Assembly (NCBI GenBank): GCA_905182065.1
Contig: CAJIZN010000002.1
Span: 71,175 to 121,854, forward strand
Direction of reading: 5' to 3'
DNA from: Candidatus Marisimplicoccus framensis
GTDB taxonomy: Bacteria > Bacteroidota > Bacteroidia > Flavobacteriales > Flavobacteriaceae
Length of the DNA: 50,680 bases
Of the stretch, positions 38,977 to 48,500 are shown one piece after another. The first letter of the stretch is position 1. Every line of letters starts with the position of its first letter. A program made the position numbers and the translations under genes. The notes beneath the pieces were generated by a model, which worked only from the letters and a program-made list of their open reading frames with translations, was not told where the DNA came from and did not search any database.

Positions 38977-39642
38977 GTGAAGTATTTTTTTGCTACATTG
39001 ATATTCTTAATAATTTCATCTACTGGATTAACTGGTCAAGAAGGAAGTAAAATTGATCTTAATAATGTTAATGTTGGCACAAAACGACTTCCAACAATTT
39101 TTTTATTTGGTGAAGAATACACCTCTAGAGATAGAAATGAACTAATTAGAGGGATACTAAGATCACAATTTTATAGAGAAAGTTTAAAGATTGTAATAAA
39201 TCTTGAAGAATTTACTTCAAAAAGAGAATTTAGTTTTAGACATAGTGGGCCAATTGAAATTAATCTAGATGGTAAGAAATTAAAAAATCAAAATTATTAT
39301 AATTCTTTTACAAGTAATAAACAAACCTATCAAATTAAAGACGACAGTAAATTAGTTAGACTATTACTAAGAGTGAAAAATGTAAGAATTGATAGTAGTT
39401 TAACAGGAATAATAAAGAGAAAAGCAATTGGAAAACAAATTAAATTAACTGAGGAAAGTATTGAGAAACTTATAAATGAGATGAAATTAGAAGTTAGAGG
39501 AGATACAATAGTTCTACCTGAAATTGATAAGGCAAATAAAAAGAAAGAAAGAGAATTAAATAAGCTTTTTAGAGTAAAGAAAAGACTAGATAAAGAGTTT
39601 TCAGAGAATCCACTTATTGAAATAAAAATTTCTACTAATTAA
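38977..39642 (+). CDS. Secreted protein of unknown family
   Basis: A 221-residue protein starting at GTG 38977, with an N-terminal signal peptide (residues 1 to ~20, hydrophobic core FFATLIFLIISST and a likely cut near GLTGQ). I do not recognise the family. The mature part is rich in Lys, Arg, Glu and Asn, mostly short beta-like stretches (SLKIVINLEEF, GPIEINLDGKKL), then a basic helical tail (KKERELNKLFRVKKRLDKEF near residue 190). No cysteines or catalytic motifs are seen. It could be a periplasmic or surface-associated accessory protein. It overlaps the convergent pxpC end by 8 bases. Confidence 0.65.
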   Translation: MKYFFATLIFLIISSTGLTGQEGSKIDLNNVNVGTKRLPTIFLFGEEYTSRDRNELIRGILRSQFYRESLKIVINLEEFTSKREFSFRHSGPIEINLDGKKLKNQNYYNSFTSNKQTYQIKDDSKLVRLLLRVKNVRIDSSLTGIIKRKAIGKQIKLTEESIEKLINEMKLEVRGDTIVLPEIDKANKKKERELNKLFRVKKRLDKEFSENPLIEIKISTN

Positions 39643-40468
39643 TTAATTTAAATTTTATTTTATCCCCATTTTTTAATTGAGATAAATTATTTAAAGATTT
39701 CTCATTTAATTGAAGAATTCTATTGTAACCACCTGATGTTTGACAATCTCTATGAAGAACTATAATATTTCCAGATGGAGTCAACTGAATTGTTCCTGGT
39801 AATACGGGAGATGAAATAATTGACTTTAAACCAACCTGAAGCTTTTCATTAAAATTGTACCCCATTCTATTATTGACACCTATCGTAAATTTTTTATTAA
39901 ATAACATATCTAAAGAATCTTTCTTTAGCATACAAAATTCTGGTCCTTTAGAAACATGTAAAACACTATCTATTTTAAATACTGATTTACAGTCAAAACT
40001 AAAATTTGGTTTATTATTATTAATTATTTTAATTTCATCTCCCTTTTTAAGAAAATAGGATGAAGTTAAACCCTTAAATGAAGATTTACTTCCAAGAATT
40101 GATTTTATATCAATACCTCCAGAAATTGCTAAATAACATCTAGCACCATACTTTGAATGATTAATTTTTAGAGTATCACCTAATTTAACATGAATAGGTT
40201 TATACATATCTACTTTATCATTATTAATTAACGAACTAAAGTCAGCACCAGTAATTGATAATATATAGTCAGCATTAAAAAGCAATGTGGGTCCCATTAA
40301 AGTTATTTCAATAAGAGACTCATTTTCATCATTACCAACTATTTTATTTGCTGTTCTAGCACTCTCTTGATCCATAAAACCTGAATAAGGAACACCTATA
40401 TTTCTATATCCAAACCTTCCGTAGTCTTGGATATTAGAATAAAGTCCTGGTTCAATCACTTTAATCAT
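39635..40468 (-). CDS. pxpC: 5-oxoprolinase subunit C (KipA/biotin-dependent-carboxyltransferase-like)
   Basis: A 277-residue PxpC/KipA-type protein, one part of the ATP-dependent PxpABC complex that opens 5-oxoproline (pyroglutamate) to glutamate in the cytoplasm. Seen: the N-terminal GLYSNIQDYGRFGYRNIGVPYSG (in part; residues ~8-30), SARTANKIVGNDENESLIEIT, LAISGGIDIKSILGSKSS near residue 125 and the late TPSGNIIVLHRDCQTSGGYNRI. The length is a little under the ~310-330 of B. subtilis KipA. It is the last gene of the minus-strand peptide-degradation run, 18 bases after pxpB. Confidence 0.93.
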   Translation of the reverse strand: MIKVIEPGLYSNIQDYGRFGYRNIGVPYSGFMDQESARTANKIVGNDENESLIEITLMGPTLLFNADYILSITGADFSSLINNDKVDMYKPIHVKLGDTLKINHSKYGARCYLAISGGIDIKSILGSKSSFKGLTSSYFLKKGDEIKIINNNKPNFSFDCKSVFKIDSVLHVSKGPEFCMLKKDSLDMLFNKKFTIGVNNRMGYNFNEKLQVGLKSIISSPVLPGTIQLTPSGNIIVLHRDCQTSGGYNRILQLNEKSLNNLSQLKNGDKIKFKLIN

Positions 40469-40486
40469 TTTATCTTAAATTAGGTT

Positions 40487-41164
40487 TTATAGAGTTCTTT
40501 TTTTGATTGATTCATATTTAGATTTAGATATCTCAATGAATTTAATTTTATCCCCGGGGCTTGCAAAGCAAGGTAATTCATTCTTCAAGTCAAAAAATTT
40601 TAAAGGGGATGAACCGATGATATGCCATCCTCCAGGACTATCCTGGGGATAAATACATGTTTGGTTTAATGCTAGTCCAATTGATCCCTTTTTCACGTTT
40701 AGAGAAGGTCTTAATTTTCTTTCACAGTGAAGTCTATTTTCAGTGTTTCCTAAATACATAAAACCTGGCAAGAAACCCATAGACATTATATCATATACTT
40801 TAGATTTATGTATTTGAATAACCTCTTCTTTAGAAATATTTTTTGATTTTGAAAATTCCTCAAGATCAGAAGCATAAAAAGTATCATAACATACAGGAAT
40901 TTCCCATATTTTACTTTTTAGTTTATTTTTAGTTTTCCCTGTTTTTATACTCTTTACTTTAATATAGAAATCATCTACTGAAATTTTATTACTATCAAAA
41001 ACTACAAGTAATGAATTTATAGATTGAACTGTATCAATCAAATATTCTTTATAATCAATTTCAATTTTACTTTTTAGGGAAGAAAGAACTTGAATTAAGT
41101 CTGAGTTAATATCAGAATCAGATGAAATTAGGATTGAGTTTGCATTGTAAATAAAATATTTCAT
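40487..41164 (-). CDS. pxpB: 5-oxoprolinase subunit B (KipI-like)
   Basis: A 225-residue PxpB/KipI-family (allophanate hydrolase subunit 1 fold) protein. Seen: an N-terminal ferredoxin-like region, then the core IPVCYDTFYASDLEE near residue 91, MSMGFLPGFMYLGN near residue 124 and the signature ALNQTCIYPQDSPGGWHIIGS near residue 165. With PxpA and PxpC it converts 5-oxoproline to glutamate with ATP. KipI in B. subtilis also inhibits a sporulation kinase, but no such kinase is relevant here. It lies 4 bases after pxpA. Confidence 0.93.
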   Translation of the reverse strand: MKYFIYNANSILISSDSDINSDLIQVLSSLKSKIEIDYKEYLIDTVQSINSLLVVFDSNKISVDDFYIKVKSIKTGKTKNKLKSKIWEIPVCYDTFYASDLEEFSKSKNISKEEVIQIHKSKVYDIMSMGFLPGFMYLGNTENRLHCERKLRPSLNVKKGSIGLALNQTCIYPQDSPGGWHIIGSSPLKFFDLKNELPCFASPGDKIKFIEISKSKYESIKKRTL

Positions 41165-41168
41165 AATA

Positions 41169-41883
41169 TCATCTATTCTTAAAAACCTTATTTATTTCTT
41201 TAAGAATTTCAATAGAGTTATTTGTGTCTGAATGTACACATAATGTATCAAATTTTATTTTATATGTATTTCCTGAAACTGTCTTAACGATATTTGATTC
41301 TATAATACTTGTAATATGTTTAATAACCTCTTTAGGCTTATTGATCAGTGCAAACTCTTTATCTCTTGAAACTAAGCTTAAATCATCATTATAATTTCTA
41401 TCTGCAAACACTTCATAAATTATTTTAAACCCTCTTTTTAAGGCTAATATTTCAATCTCAGACTGATATGGAACATATAATGAATACTTTTCTTTATAAT
41501 CCTTTATTGTATCTAGATAAAAATCTGCTGTATCTAAATCATGAATCATTTCATTGTATAAAGCACCATGTGCTTTTATATGATTTATTTGTTTACCATA
41601 TGAACTTACTATTTGCTCTAATGATTTAATTTGATTGATTATACTAAATGAGAATTCAGAACTTGAAATATCTATTTTTTTTCTTCCAAAATTTAATCTA
41701 TCGGGATAGGATGGATGAGCTCCAATTTGTAAATTATTTCTTGTTGCAATTTCTACACATTCAATCATACTTTCATTGTTCCCTGCATGACCTCCACATG
41801 CAATATTACAAGAGTTTATCAAGAGGCATAATGATATGCTCGTTATTTAAACCTTCTCCTAAATCACAATTAATATTTATCAT
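41169..41883 (-). pseudogene. pxpA: 5-oxoprolinase subunit A (LamB/YcsF), one frameshift near the N-terminus
   Basis: The true start is the ATG at 41883, giving INCDLGEGLNNEHIIMPL and then a frame break. Removing one base near 41820 joins it to INSCNIACGGHAGN and the rest of a LamB/YcsF protein: IGAHPSYPDRLNFGR, HIKAHGALYNEM, VFADRNYNDDLSLVSR and DTLCVHSDT. The corrected product is 237 residues, close to the ~245-255 usual for PxpA. The Asp/His residues of the predicted metal-binding TIM barrel are present. Its ATG overlaps the NRAMP stop by one base. The break lies in the first 22 codons; a TTG at 41822 could restart a shortened protein. Confidence 0.88.
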
Positions 41884-43074
41884 TAGAATAGAAAAATTAA
41901 ACCTTTGATTCCTAGTATTAAAGAAATAATTACTATAAAAAAACCAAATATATTTTGATATTTATAATTGTATTTAGAGCTAATTATATTCTTATCATTG
42001 ATTAACCATAAAAGTATTATTGCTATTATGGGCAGTAAAAGACTATTTGAAAACTGAGCAAATTTTATTATTTCTATAGGGTTAATATTAATCATCGATA
42101 CTATTACACCTGTGATTAAAATAAAAATCCAAACGAGTCTAAACCGATTACTTTTAAGTGAATTATTCCAACCAAAACAACTTTTAGCAACATATGCTGC
42201 TGCTAGAGGTGCTGTTATTGATGAAGTTATTCCAGAGGCAAACAATCCTAATCCAAGGAAATAAATTGCAAATTTTCCATATAGTGGCTCTAAGCCTTTA
42301 GCTAGGTCAATAACTCCAGTCACATTTTGATTAGAAACAGATGCAGCCGTAATTATTATTGATAAAGAAACTAGACCTCCTAGAAGGATTGAAATAAAAC
42401 TTTCAATTCTAGCTACTTTAAGTTTATCAATTGAATTCCATTTTTCCGATACTAATGATGAATGAAGAAAGATATTGTACGGAACTACAGTTGTTCCAAT
42501 TAGACCTAAAACAACTATCAAATTACTTGAGTTTACCTGTGGTTTAAAATTCCATTTAAAAGATTCGTTATATCAGGCTTTGTCATTATAGCAGTGATAA
42601 AAAAAGATACACTCATTATTATGACAAGCAGATACAAGAGATCTTTCTAATATTTTATAATCACCTTGATAGAGAATTACAAATGCTATTAAACCAATAA
42701 AGACAGGAATATAATTGATAGATTCATAATTAATAATTGCAGAAATACCTAAGCGATGCTCCTGTTATGTTACCAGCTTCATATGCAGTATTTCCAATTA
42801 TAATAGAAGAAATAATAAGTAGTATTATCAATCTATTTAGCAAAACAGATTTTATTGAAGTTCTTATAACTTCAGCTAAGTTCATTCGAGTAACTAAACC
42901 AATTCTTAGAGACATCTCTTGAAGTACGATTGTTGCAAATGTTGATAAAACAATTGCCCAGATTAATGAGTATCCAAAAGAAGCGCCTGCAATTGTACAA
43001 AGAGTAACGGTTCCAGGTCCTATAAATGCGGCAGCAATTAAAACACCTGGCCCTATATCTCTAAACCATTTCAT
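41883..43074 (-). pseudogene. NRAMP-family divalent metal transporter, three frameshifts
   Basis: Three frames together restore a ~396-residue NRAMP (MntH-like) transporter, near normal length. The N-terminus has GPGVLIAAAFIGPGTVT with the family's DPGN-type region altered, then EAGNITGAS. A middle piece visible only after correction reads GISAIINYES, GLIAFVILYQGDYKI, SVSFFITAIMTKPDI. The C-terminal half holds GTTVVPYNIFLHSSLV (HSSL replaces the canonical metal-site MPH) and SGITSSITAPLAAAY. Indels: an extra base at ~42750, another at ~42629, one missing near 42542. The altered metal motif suggests a divergent branch, seen beside pxp genes, where the transported ion is uncertain. Three breaks make real decay more plausible here than elsewhere. 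Confidence 0.82.
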
Positions 43075-45587
43075 TATGGAACTTGAATCTTATCTCCAAG
43101 TAATATTGCATTTAGAAACAGTCTATTTGTGCCATACCATGAGCCTCTAAAATTGGGATTATCAGAAAACATTACTGCTCTTCCGTTTCCAATTTTAGAT
43201 ACTAATAAAGAAATTGTAGAATTAAGTTTTTTTGCATTATTATCAGTTATAAAACCATCTATTAAGGGATCGTTAGTATACCTTACAACAGAAGAATATT
43301 CATTATCTGATGGTTGAATCCATACAGTATTATTTCTGTATACTGGAATATTAGAATCCTCATAACCAAATCCAATTGGATGTGTCAGATCAACATGGGC
43401 ATTTAGAATAATACCGCCAATCCTCTCTTTACCCCTATTATCTTGTGCATCAATATATGGTTGATAATCTTTTCTATCCTCATCTTTATCTGATTTAAGT
43501 AATTTTTCATTTACAATTCCATTATCAATAAGGAATTTTGAACCAGAGCCTATTGAAATAATTGTATTGCCATTACTTGCCCAGTCTTTAATTTTCTTTA
43601 TTTGATCTTCATTAAAATCATAACTTCCAGATACTATTACCATTGTTGTGTAGGTATCCAAAGAAACTCTATCAAAATTTCTAATAGGTATTTTTGAAAT
43701 TGGCATTCCTACTCTCTGATCTAAAAGATGCCATACTTCTCCTGCCTCATAAGATCTAACTCCAGTTCCTACTAACATCATTGCTTTTTGTTTTTTTAAA
43801 GGAGAAACATATCTACTTCCAAGATCAATTCCACCTGAACTTAAACCAGAAGGAGCAGAATAAATATTTACTTGAAATTTATTCTGAATATTTTTGAGTT
43901 TATTAAATAATTCTTTTGGACTAATTTTTTGAAGACTTACTGGAATTACTAAAGATCCATAATCAAATGGAATAAGTCCACTAGAAGTATTTATGGTAAA
44001 TGGCTTAAAAGCAGTTGATACTAAAATATCACTGTTGACTAAACTATTAATTACTGCTGGAATATTATAATCAACAGAATTAATTATATAAGCATATTCA
44101 GATTCGTCTATTTTATTTACGGTAAATAGATTATCAAGATTATCAAGTTCAACACCTTGAATATCTTTTGATGAAGAATTATAATCAATGTCGTAAAAGT
44201 TAGCAATTGACCAAGCTGAAGCATCATAAAAAACACTATCTCTAAATTCAGTATTAGTCTCAAAGATGGATCTTACAGTTCTATAATTCTTTTGTTTTGT
44301 TGGAACAAAGAAATTATCATTGTCTTTTAATACACTTATATCATGAATCATTAATTTATCAATAAATGCTTTAGTCTTATTTCTGTCTTTTCCCATTTTG
44401 AAAGAGTACCCCTTAGTTCTTTTTTTATCTGCATCTGTTAATGCTGAAGCAAAAAATCTTTGCTGATATTCCATTAATTCATCTTTCATTTCAACTGATC
44501 CTTTAACAGTATTCATTCCTGACACATATTGGTTTCTTATTGTAAAAGGAAATGTAATTTCTCCAAATTGAGTTACCTGTTTATGCCCTCTAGAGCTTGC
44601 TTGTTCAAATAACATACCTATTCCACCCATTAAATCACCATATGAAGAATGATACCCTGGATATGTCTTATCAAAAGCTTCTTTTGAAAAATACATCGAT
44701 CCTATTTCATCTAGACCCTTGGCAAAAAATTCTCCAAATAATCTTTCAAAATATTCATAGTTCTCTTGGGGTATAACAGGGTCTTTTGCAGCATGAGTTT
44801 TCCATGGAACAAAAAAATATGTGCTGTTACTTCCCATTTCATGAAAATCCATAGTTACATTTGGATACCAATTATGATGAAATTCAATTTTCCCTCTAGT
44901 TTCTGGGTGAATACCAAGCAGCACATCTCTATTTAAATCAAACCAATAATGATTTGTTCTTCCACCAGGCCAATATTCGTTATGTTCAGCATCCTGGGGA
45001 TCATCTACAAGTGGTGAACCTTTATAGCTATTTACCCATTGAGTATGCCTATCTCTTCCATCTGGATTTATTGTAGGGTCAATTAATACTATTGAATTTT
45101 CTAAGTATTCTTCAACTTCTTTAGATTTAGAACTAATTAGTGTATATGCAGTAAGCATTGCCGCTTCTGAACTAGAAGGTTCATTTCCATGAACATTATA
45201 TCCTAAATTTATAATTACTGGAAAATCAGTCGGTTTATCTGATTGAATATAATTTTCATCATCTGGTTTTATATACGAAAGATGTGATTTCCTAATTTCA
45301 TCAATATTATTAATTTTTTCAGGAGAACTTACTATCAAATAGATCAATTTTCTGCCTTCATATGATGTTGCATAACTAAACATATCTGCTTTATCTGAAG
45401 CATTAGATAGATATGTCATATAAGAAACAATTAGATCATGTCTCGTATGCATTTCACCTATAGGATAGCCTAAAAATTCCTCAGGAGACTTTATATTTTC
45501 ATCAAAAGGAGCGTATTTTTCATAATAATAATCTTGTGAATATAGCGAACCTAAAAATATAAGGTTAAGTAGTAAAAATTTTCTCAT
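43074..45587 (-). CDS. Secreted M14-family zinc carboxypeptidase
   Basis: An 837-residue exported metallopeptidase: signal peptide (residues 1 to ~17), then the M14 catalytic domain. Zinc ligands are in YNVHGNEPSSSEAAM (HxxE) near residue 134, with NPDGRDRHTQW near 175 and DLNRD near 220. The third histidine is in TMDFHEMGSNSTYFF near 250 and the catalytic glutamate probably in GMLFEQASSRG near 323. The C-terminal half (~380-837) includes a class I glutamine-amidotransferase-like fold (VIVSGSYDFNEDQIKKI, then TIISIGSGSKFLID), a common extension in marine Bacteroidota. It releases C-terminal residues from peptides outside the cytoplasm. It overlaps NRAMP by one base and starts 5 bases after the amidohydrolase. 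Confidence 0.92.
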   Translation of the reverse strand: MRKFLLLNLIFLGSLYSQDYYYEKYAPFDENIKSPEEFLGYPIGEMHTRHDLIVSYMTYLSNASDKADMFSYATSYEGRKLIYLIVSSPEKINNIDEIRKSHLSYIKPDDENYIQSDKPTDFPVIINLGYNVHGNEPSSSEAAMLTAYTLISSKSKEVEEYLENSIVLIDPTINPDGRDRHTQWVNSYKGSPLVDDPQDAEHNEYWPGGRTNHYWFDLNRDVLLGIHPETRGKIEFHHNWYPNVTMDFHEMGSNSTYFFVPWKTHAAKDPVIPQENYEYFERLFGEFFAKGLDEIGSMYFSKEAFDKTYPGYHSSYGDLMGGIGMLFEQASSRGHKQVTQFGEITFPFTIRNQYVSGMNTVKGSVEMKDELMEYQQRFFASALTDADKKRTKGYSFKMGKDRNKTKAFIDKLMIHDISVLKDNDNFFVPTKQKNYRTVRSIFETNTEFRDSVFYDASAWSIANFYDIDYNSSSKDIQGVELDNLDNLFTVNKIDESEYAYIINSVDYNIPAVINSLVNSDILVSTAFKPFTINTSSGLIPFDYGSLVIPVSLQKISPKELFNKLKNIQNKFQVNIYSAPSGLSSGGIDLGSRYVSPLKKQKAMMLVGTGVRSYEAGEVWHLLDQRVGMPISKIPIRNFDRVSLDTYTTMVIVSGSYDFNEDQIKKIKDWASNGNTIISIGSGSKFLIDNGIVNEKLLKSDKDEDRKDYQPYIDAQDNRGKERIGGIILNAHVDLTHPIGFGYEDSNIPVYRNNTVWIQPSDNEYSSVVRYTNDPLIDGFITDNNAKKLNSTISLLVSKIGNGRAVMFSDNPNFRGSWYGTNRLFLNAILLGDKIQVP

Positions 45588-45592
45588 AAAAT

Positions 45593-48500
45593 TTATTTTT
45601 TAATACCTGGTAACGAATCTGGTTTAATTTGTTGCCAATCAAAGTTTGAATTATTTTTATTTAAAGGATAAATTTCATTTAAATTATCTCCATCATATAA
45701 TCTTCCATTTTTCATTATTAAATCTACAGAATTTGTATTCCTAATATTTATAAGTGGATCTTGATCTAATATAACTAAATCTGCTAATTTACCCTTCTCA
45801 ATTGATCCTAAATCTTTATCAAGTCCTATTGCATATGCCCCTAGAATAGTTGCAACTTTTAGCATATCATGGTTTTTAATACCTCCTGCAGCCATACTCC
45901 ATAGTTCCCAGTGATATCCTAGACCTTGAAGCTGACCATGAGATCCAACACCTGAAATACCTCCTGCTTCAACTAGATCTTTTACAAATTCTGCTAGTTC
46001 TGGAAAAGCATATTCTTCATCCATGAACCAGCCAACATTTCTCCTTCTAGATTTTGAATCAACTTCTTCTTTTGGAGTGAAAAAATTTAATTTTTTGTCA
46101 CCATGAAGATCTTCAGTAGCATAATAATAATTCTCAGCCCATGGACCTCCATATGTAACCAATAAAGTTGGTGTGTATGCTCTTTTTGAGAAAGCTGTTA
46201 GTCCAATGTAATCTTTAAAAACAGGGTAAATCGGATGATTATGTTCTTGACCAGGATATCCATCTATTGTAGATGCCATATTTAGTCTAAGATTAAGACT
46301 TCCTTCAGTTGTAGGCATTATTTCTTGTTCCTTGGCTGCCATCAGTATCCACTGTCTTTGCTGTCTGTTTCCTGCAACATACATTTTAATTGATTTGGTA
46401 TTGTAATACTTAGAGTATTGCTTTAAAACATCTCTAGCCTCATCTAAACTTTTAACGTTGTAACCCCAGTATCCAACACCGGGACCTGTTGAATATATCC
46501 TCGGTCCTAAAATTTTACCAGTATCAACCATATCACTATATGTAAGGACATCTGTTGTTCCTGTTTGTGGATCTCTAGTGGTGGTTACACCATATGCTAA
46601 ATTTGCAGCATATGAAAATGGTTGAAACTTGTGAAGAGTCCAACTAGGTCTCATATGAGCATGGGTATCAACGAATCCTGGCAAAATTACTTTTCCAGTC
46701 ATGTCCATTACAGTTATACCTTCATTATCAATTTCTATTGCACCATTACTAACATCTATAATTCTATTATTTTCAATTAGTATATTACCTCTTTTAATAA
46801 TCTCATTTCCATTCATTGTGATAATCTTAGCATTTTGAAGAAGTATTTTTCCTTTAGGAATATCCCTTTTTAAAGTAACTTTAATATCTATCTCCTCAGG
46901 CTTGTACTCTTCATCTTTTTCATCAGATAACTCGCCTGCTAATTCTGGGTTAACCATAGCTACTTGTTCAGCTATTTCTTCTTTCTTCTTTTCCTCATCA
47001 CTCTTTTCTTTTTCTTTTTCTTTTTTGATTCTATCAAATTCATCAGCTTCTGAAATATTATAGGTTAAGAATGATTTACCAATAGACCAATAAATAAGTT
47101 CAGAATCATTACTCCATGAAGGAAACTCTCCCCCGACTTCAGTAAGTTTTCTAGCTGGGAAAGATGAGAATTTTGGATTTGATAAAGAAATTTTTAAAGA
47201 TTCTATTCCTGAATATGGAATTGTAAAACTATATATATTGTTTACAACTTTGGCTAAACCAGTTTTTCCATCTGGAGAAATTAAAATTATACTTGCTCCT
47301 GAAGGTGTTTTAGTATCTCCAGCACCATATGGAGTAGTTCCTGTTACTTTTAATATTTTTTTCTGATCTGTTCCATCCCATTTAATAGATACTAAACCAT
47401 CACTATTATGAAATAAATATATCCTGTCCTTTCCTTTTACAAAGTGAGGATACACCCTACCCTTTGAATCATCAATAAAATTTAGTTTACCTCCTTTAGA
47501 AGATACCCACATAATTTTTTCATTAGATTGGAATGCATAAGGACCATAGCTTTCTTTATAACTCCTTTCATCTCCAATAAGAAATACAATCTTATCTCCT
47601 TCAAAATTCCATTTTGGATTCATAAAAACACCTGGACTTCTTACTATTTCATCAGTTGTTAGAAGAATTGGGCTCCTTTTTCCGTCTGACCTAATTTTAT
47701 AAATAGCACCACCATTAATGTTATCCCATGTTACAAATGCAATTTCTTTTCCATTTGGACTCCATGTAGGCATAGCTTCTATTACTTCATCACCAAAGCT
47801 AGTTAGTCTTATAATTGCATTTGTATTAAGGTTCTTTATATATAACTTATTTAAAGCAGTAAATGCAATATGAGTTTTGGTTGGAGAAACAGCTGCATCT
47901 CTTATTTGAGTCGCCTCCATTTCGTTTGAATCAGAAATAGGATAATTAAATTTTAATTCAGGTCCCAGAGCAACTTTTTCATTAACTTCAAAAGGAATAA
48001 TTGATGATGCTCCTCCGCTGATAGGTATATTATTGATTTTTCCCCCATAAGAAGCTACTATATTTTTACTGTCTGGAGTAAATGCCATGCCTGGAAGCAC
48101 TCCCATTGTAGCCTGTGACTCTTGATCATCTTTTTGAATTGGGTATGCTAGCCATCTTTCGTCTCCAGTTTTCAAGTTTCTAATTCTTAGTGCAGTTTTG
48201 TCCTCATATCTTGTTCCATAAACAAGCCATTTTCCATCAGGAGATAGTGTTGGAGTAAATGCTGAACCAAATCTTGAAGTTTCTCTTTTGATTTCTCCTG
48301 TTTCTCTATCAAATTTAGAGATCTGATATTGTGGAAATCTTGCATTATACTGCCAAGAACTAGTTCTATGTGCATACCATATATATCTATCCTTACTTCC
48401 AACAACTGGTTGAGTGATTTTTATTGATGAAGGTTTATCAATTAATTTAACTCCAGAACCACCATCTTTATGATACATGTGCAGCTTTAAGTTTCTTCTT

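Noticed and set aside
41169-41822. pxpA as a shorter gene starting at TTG 41822
   Set aside because: The upstream ATG at 41883 with INCDLGEG is the conserved PxpA N-terminus, and one extra base explains the break better than a new start.
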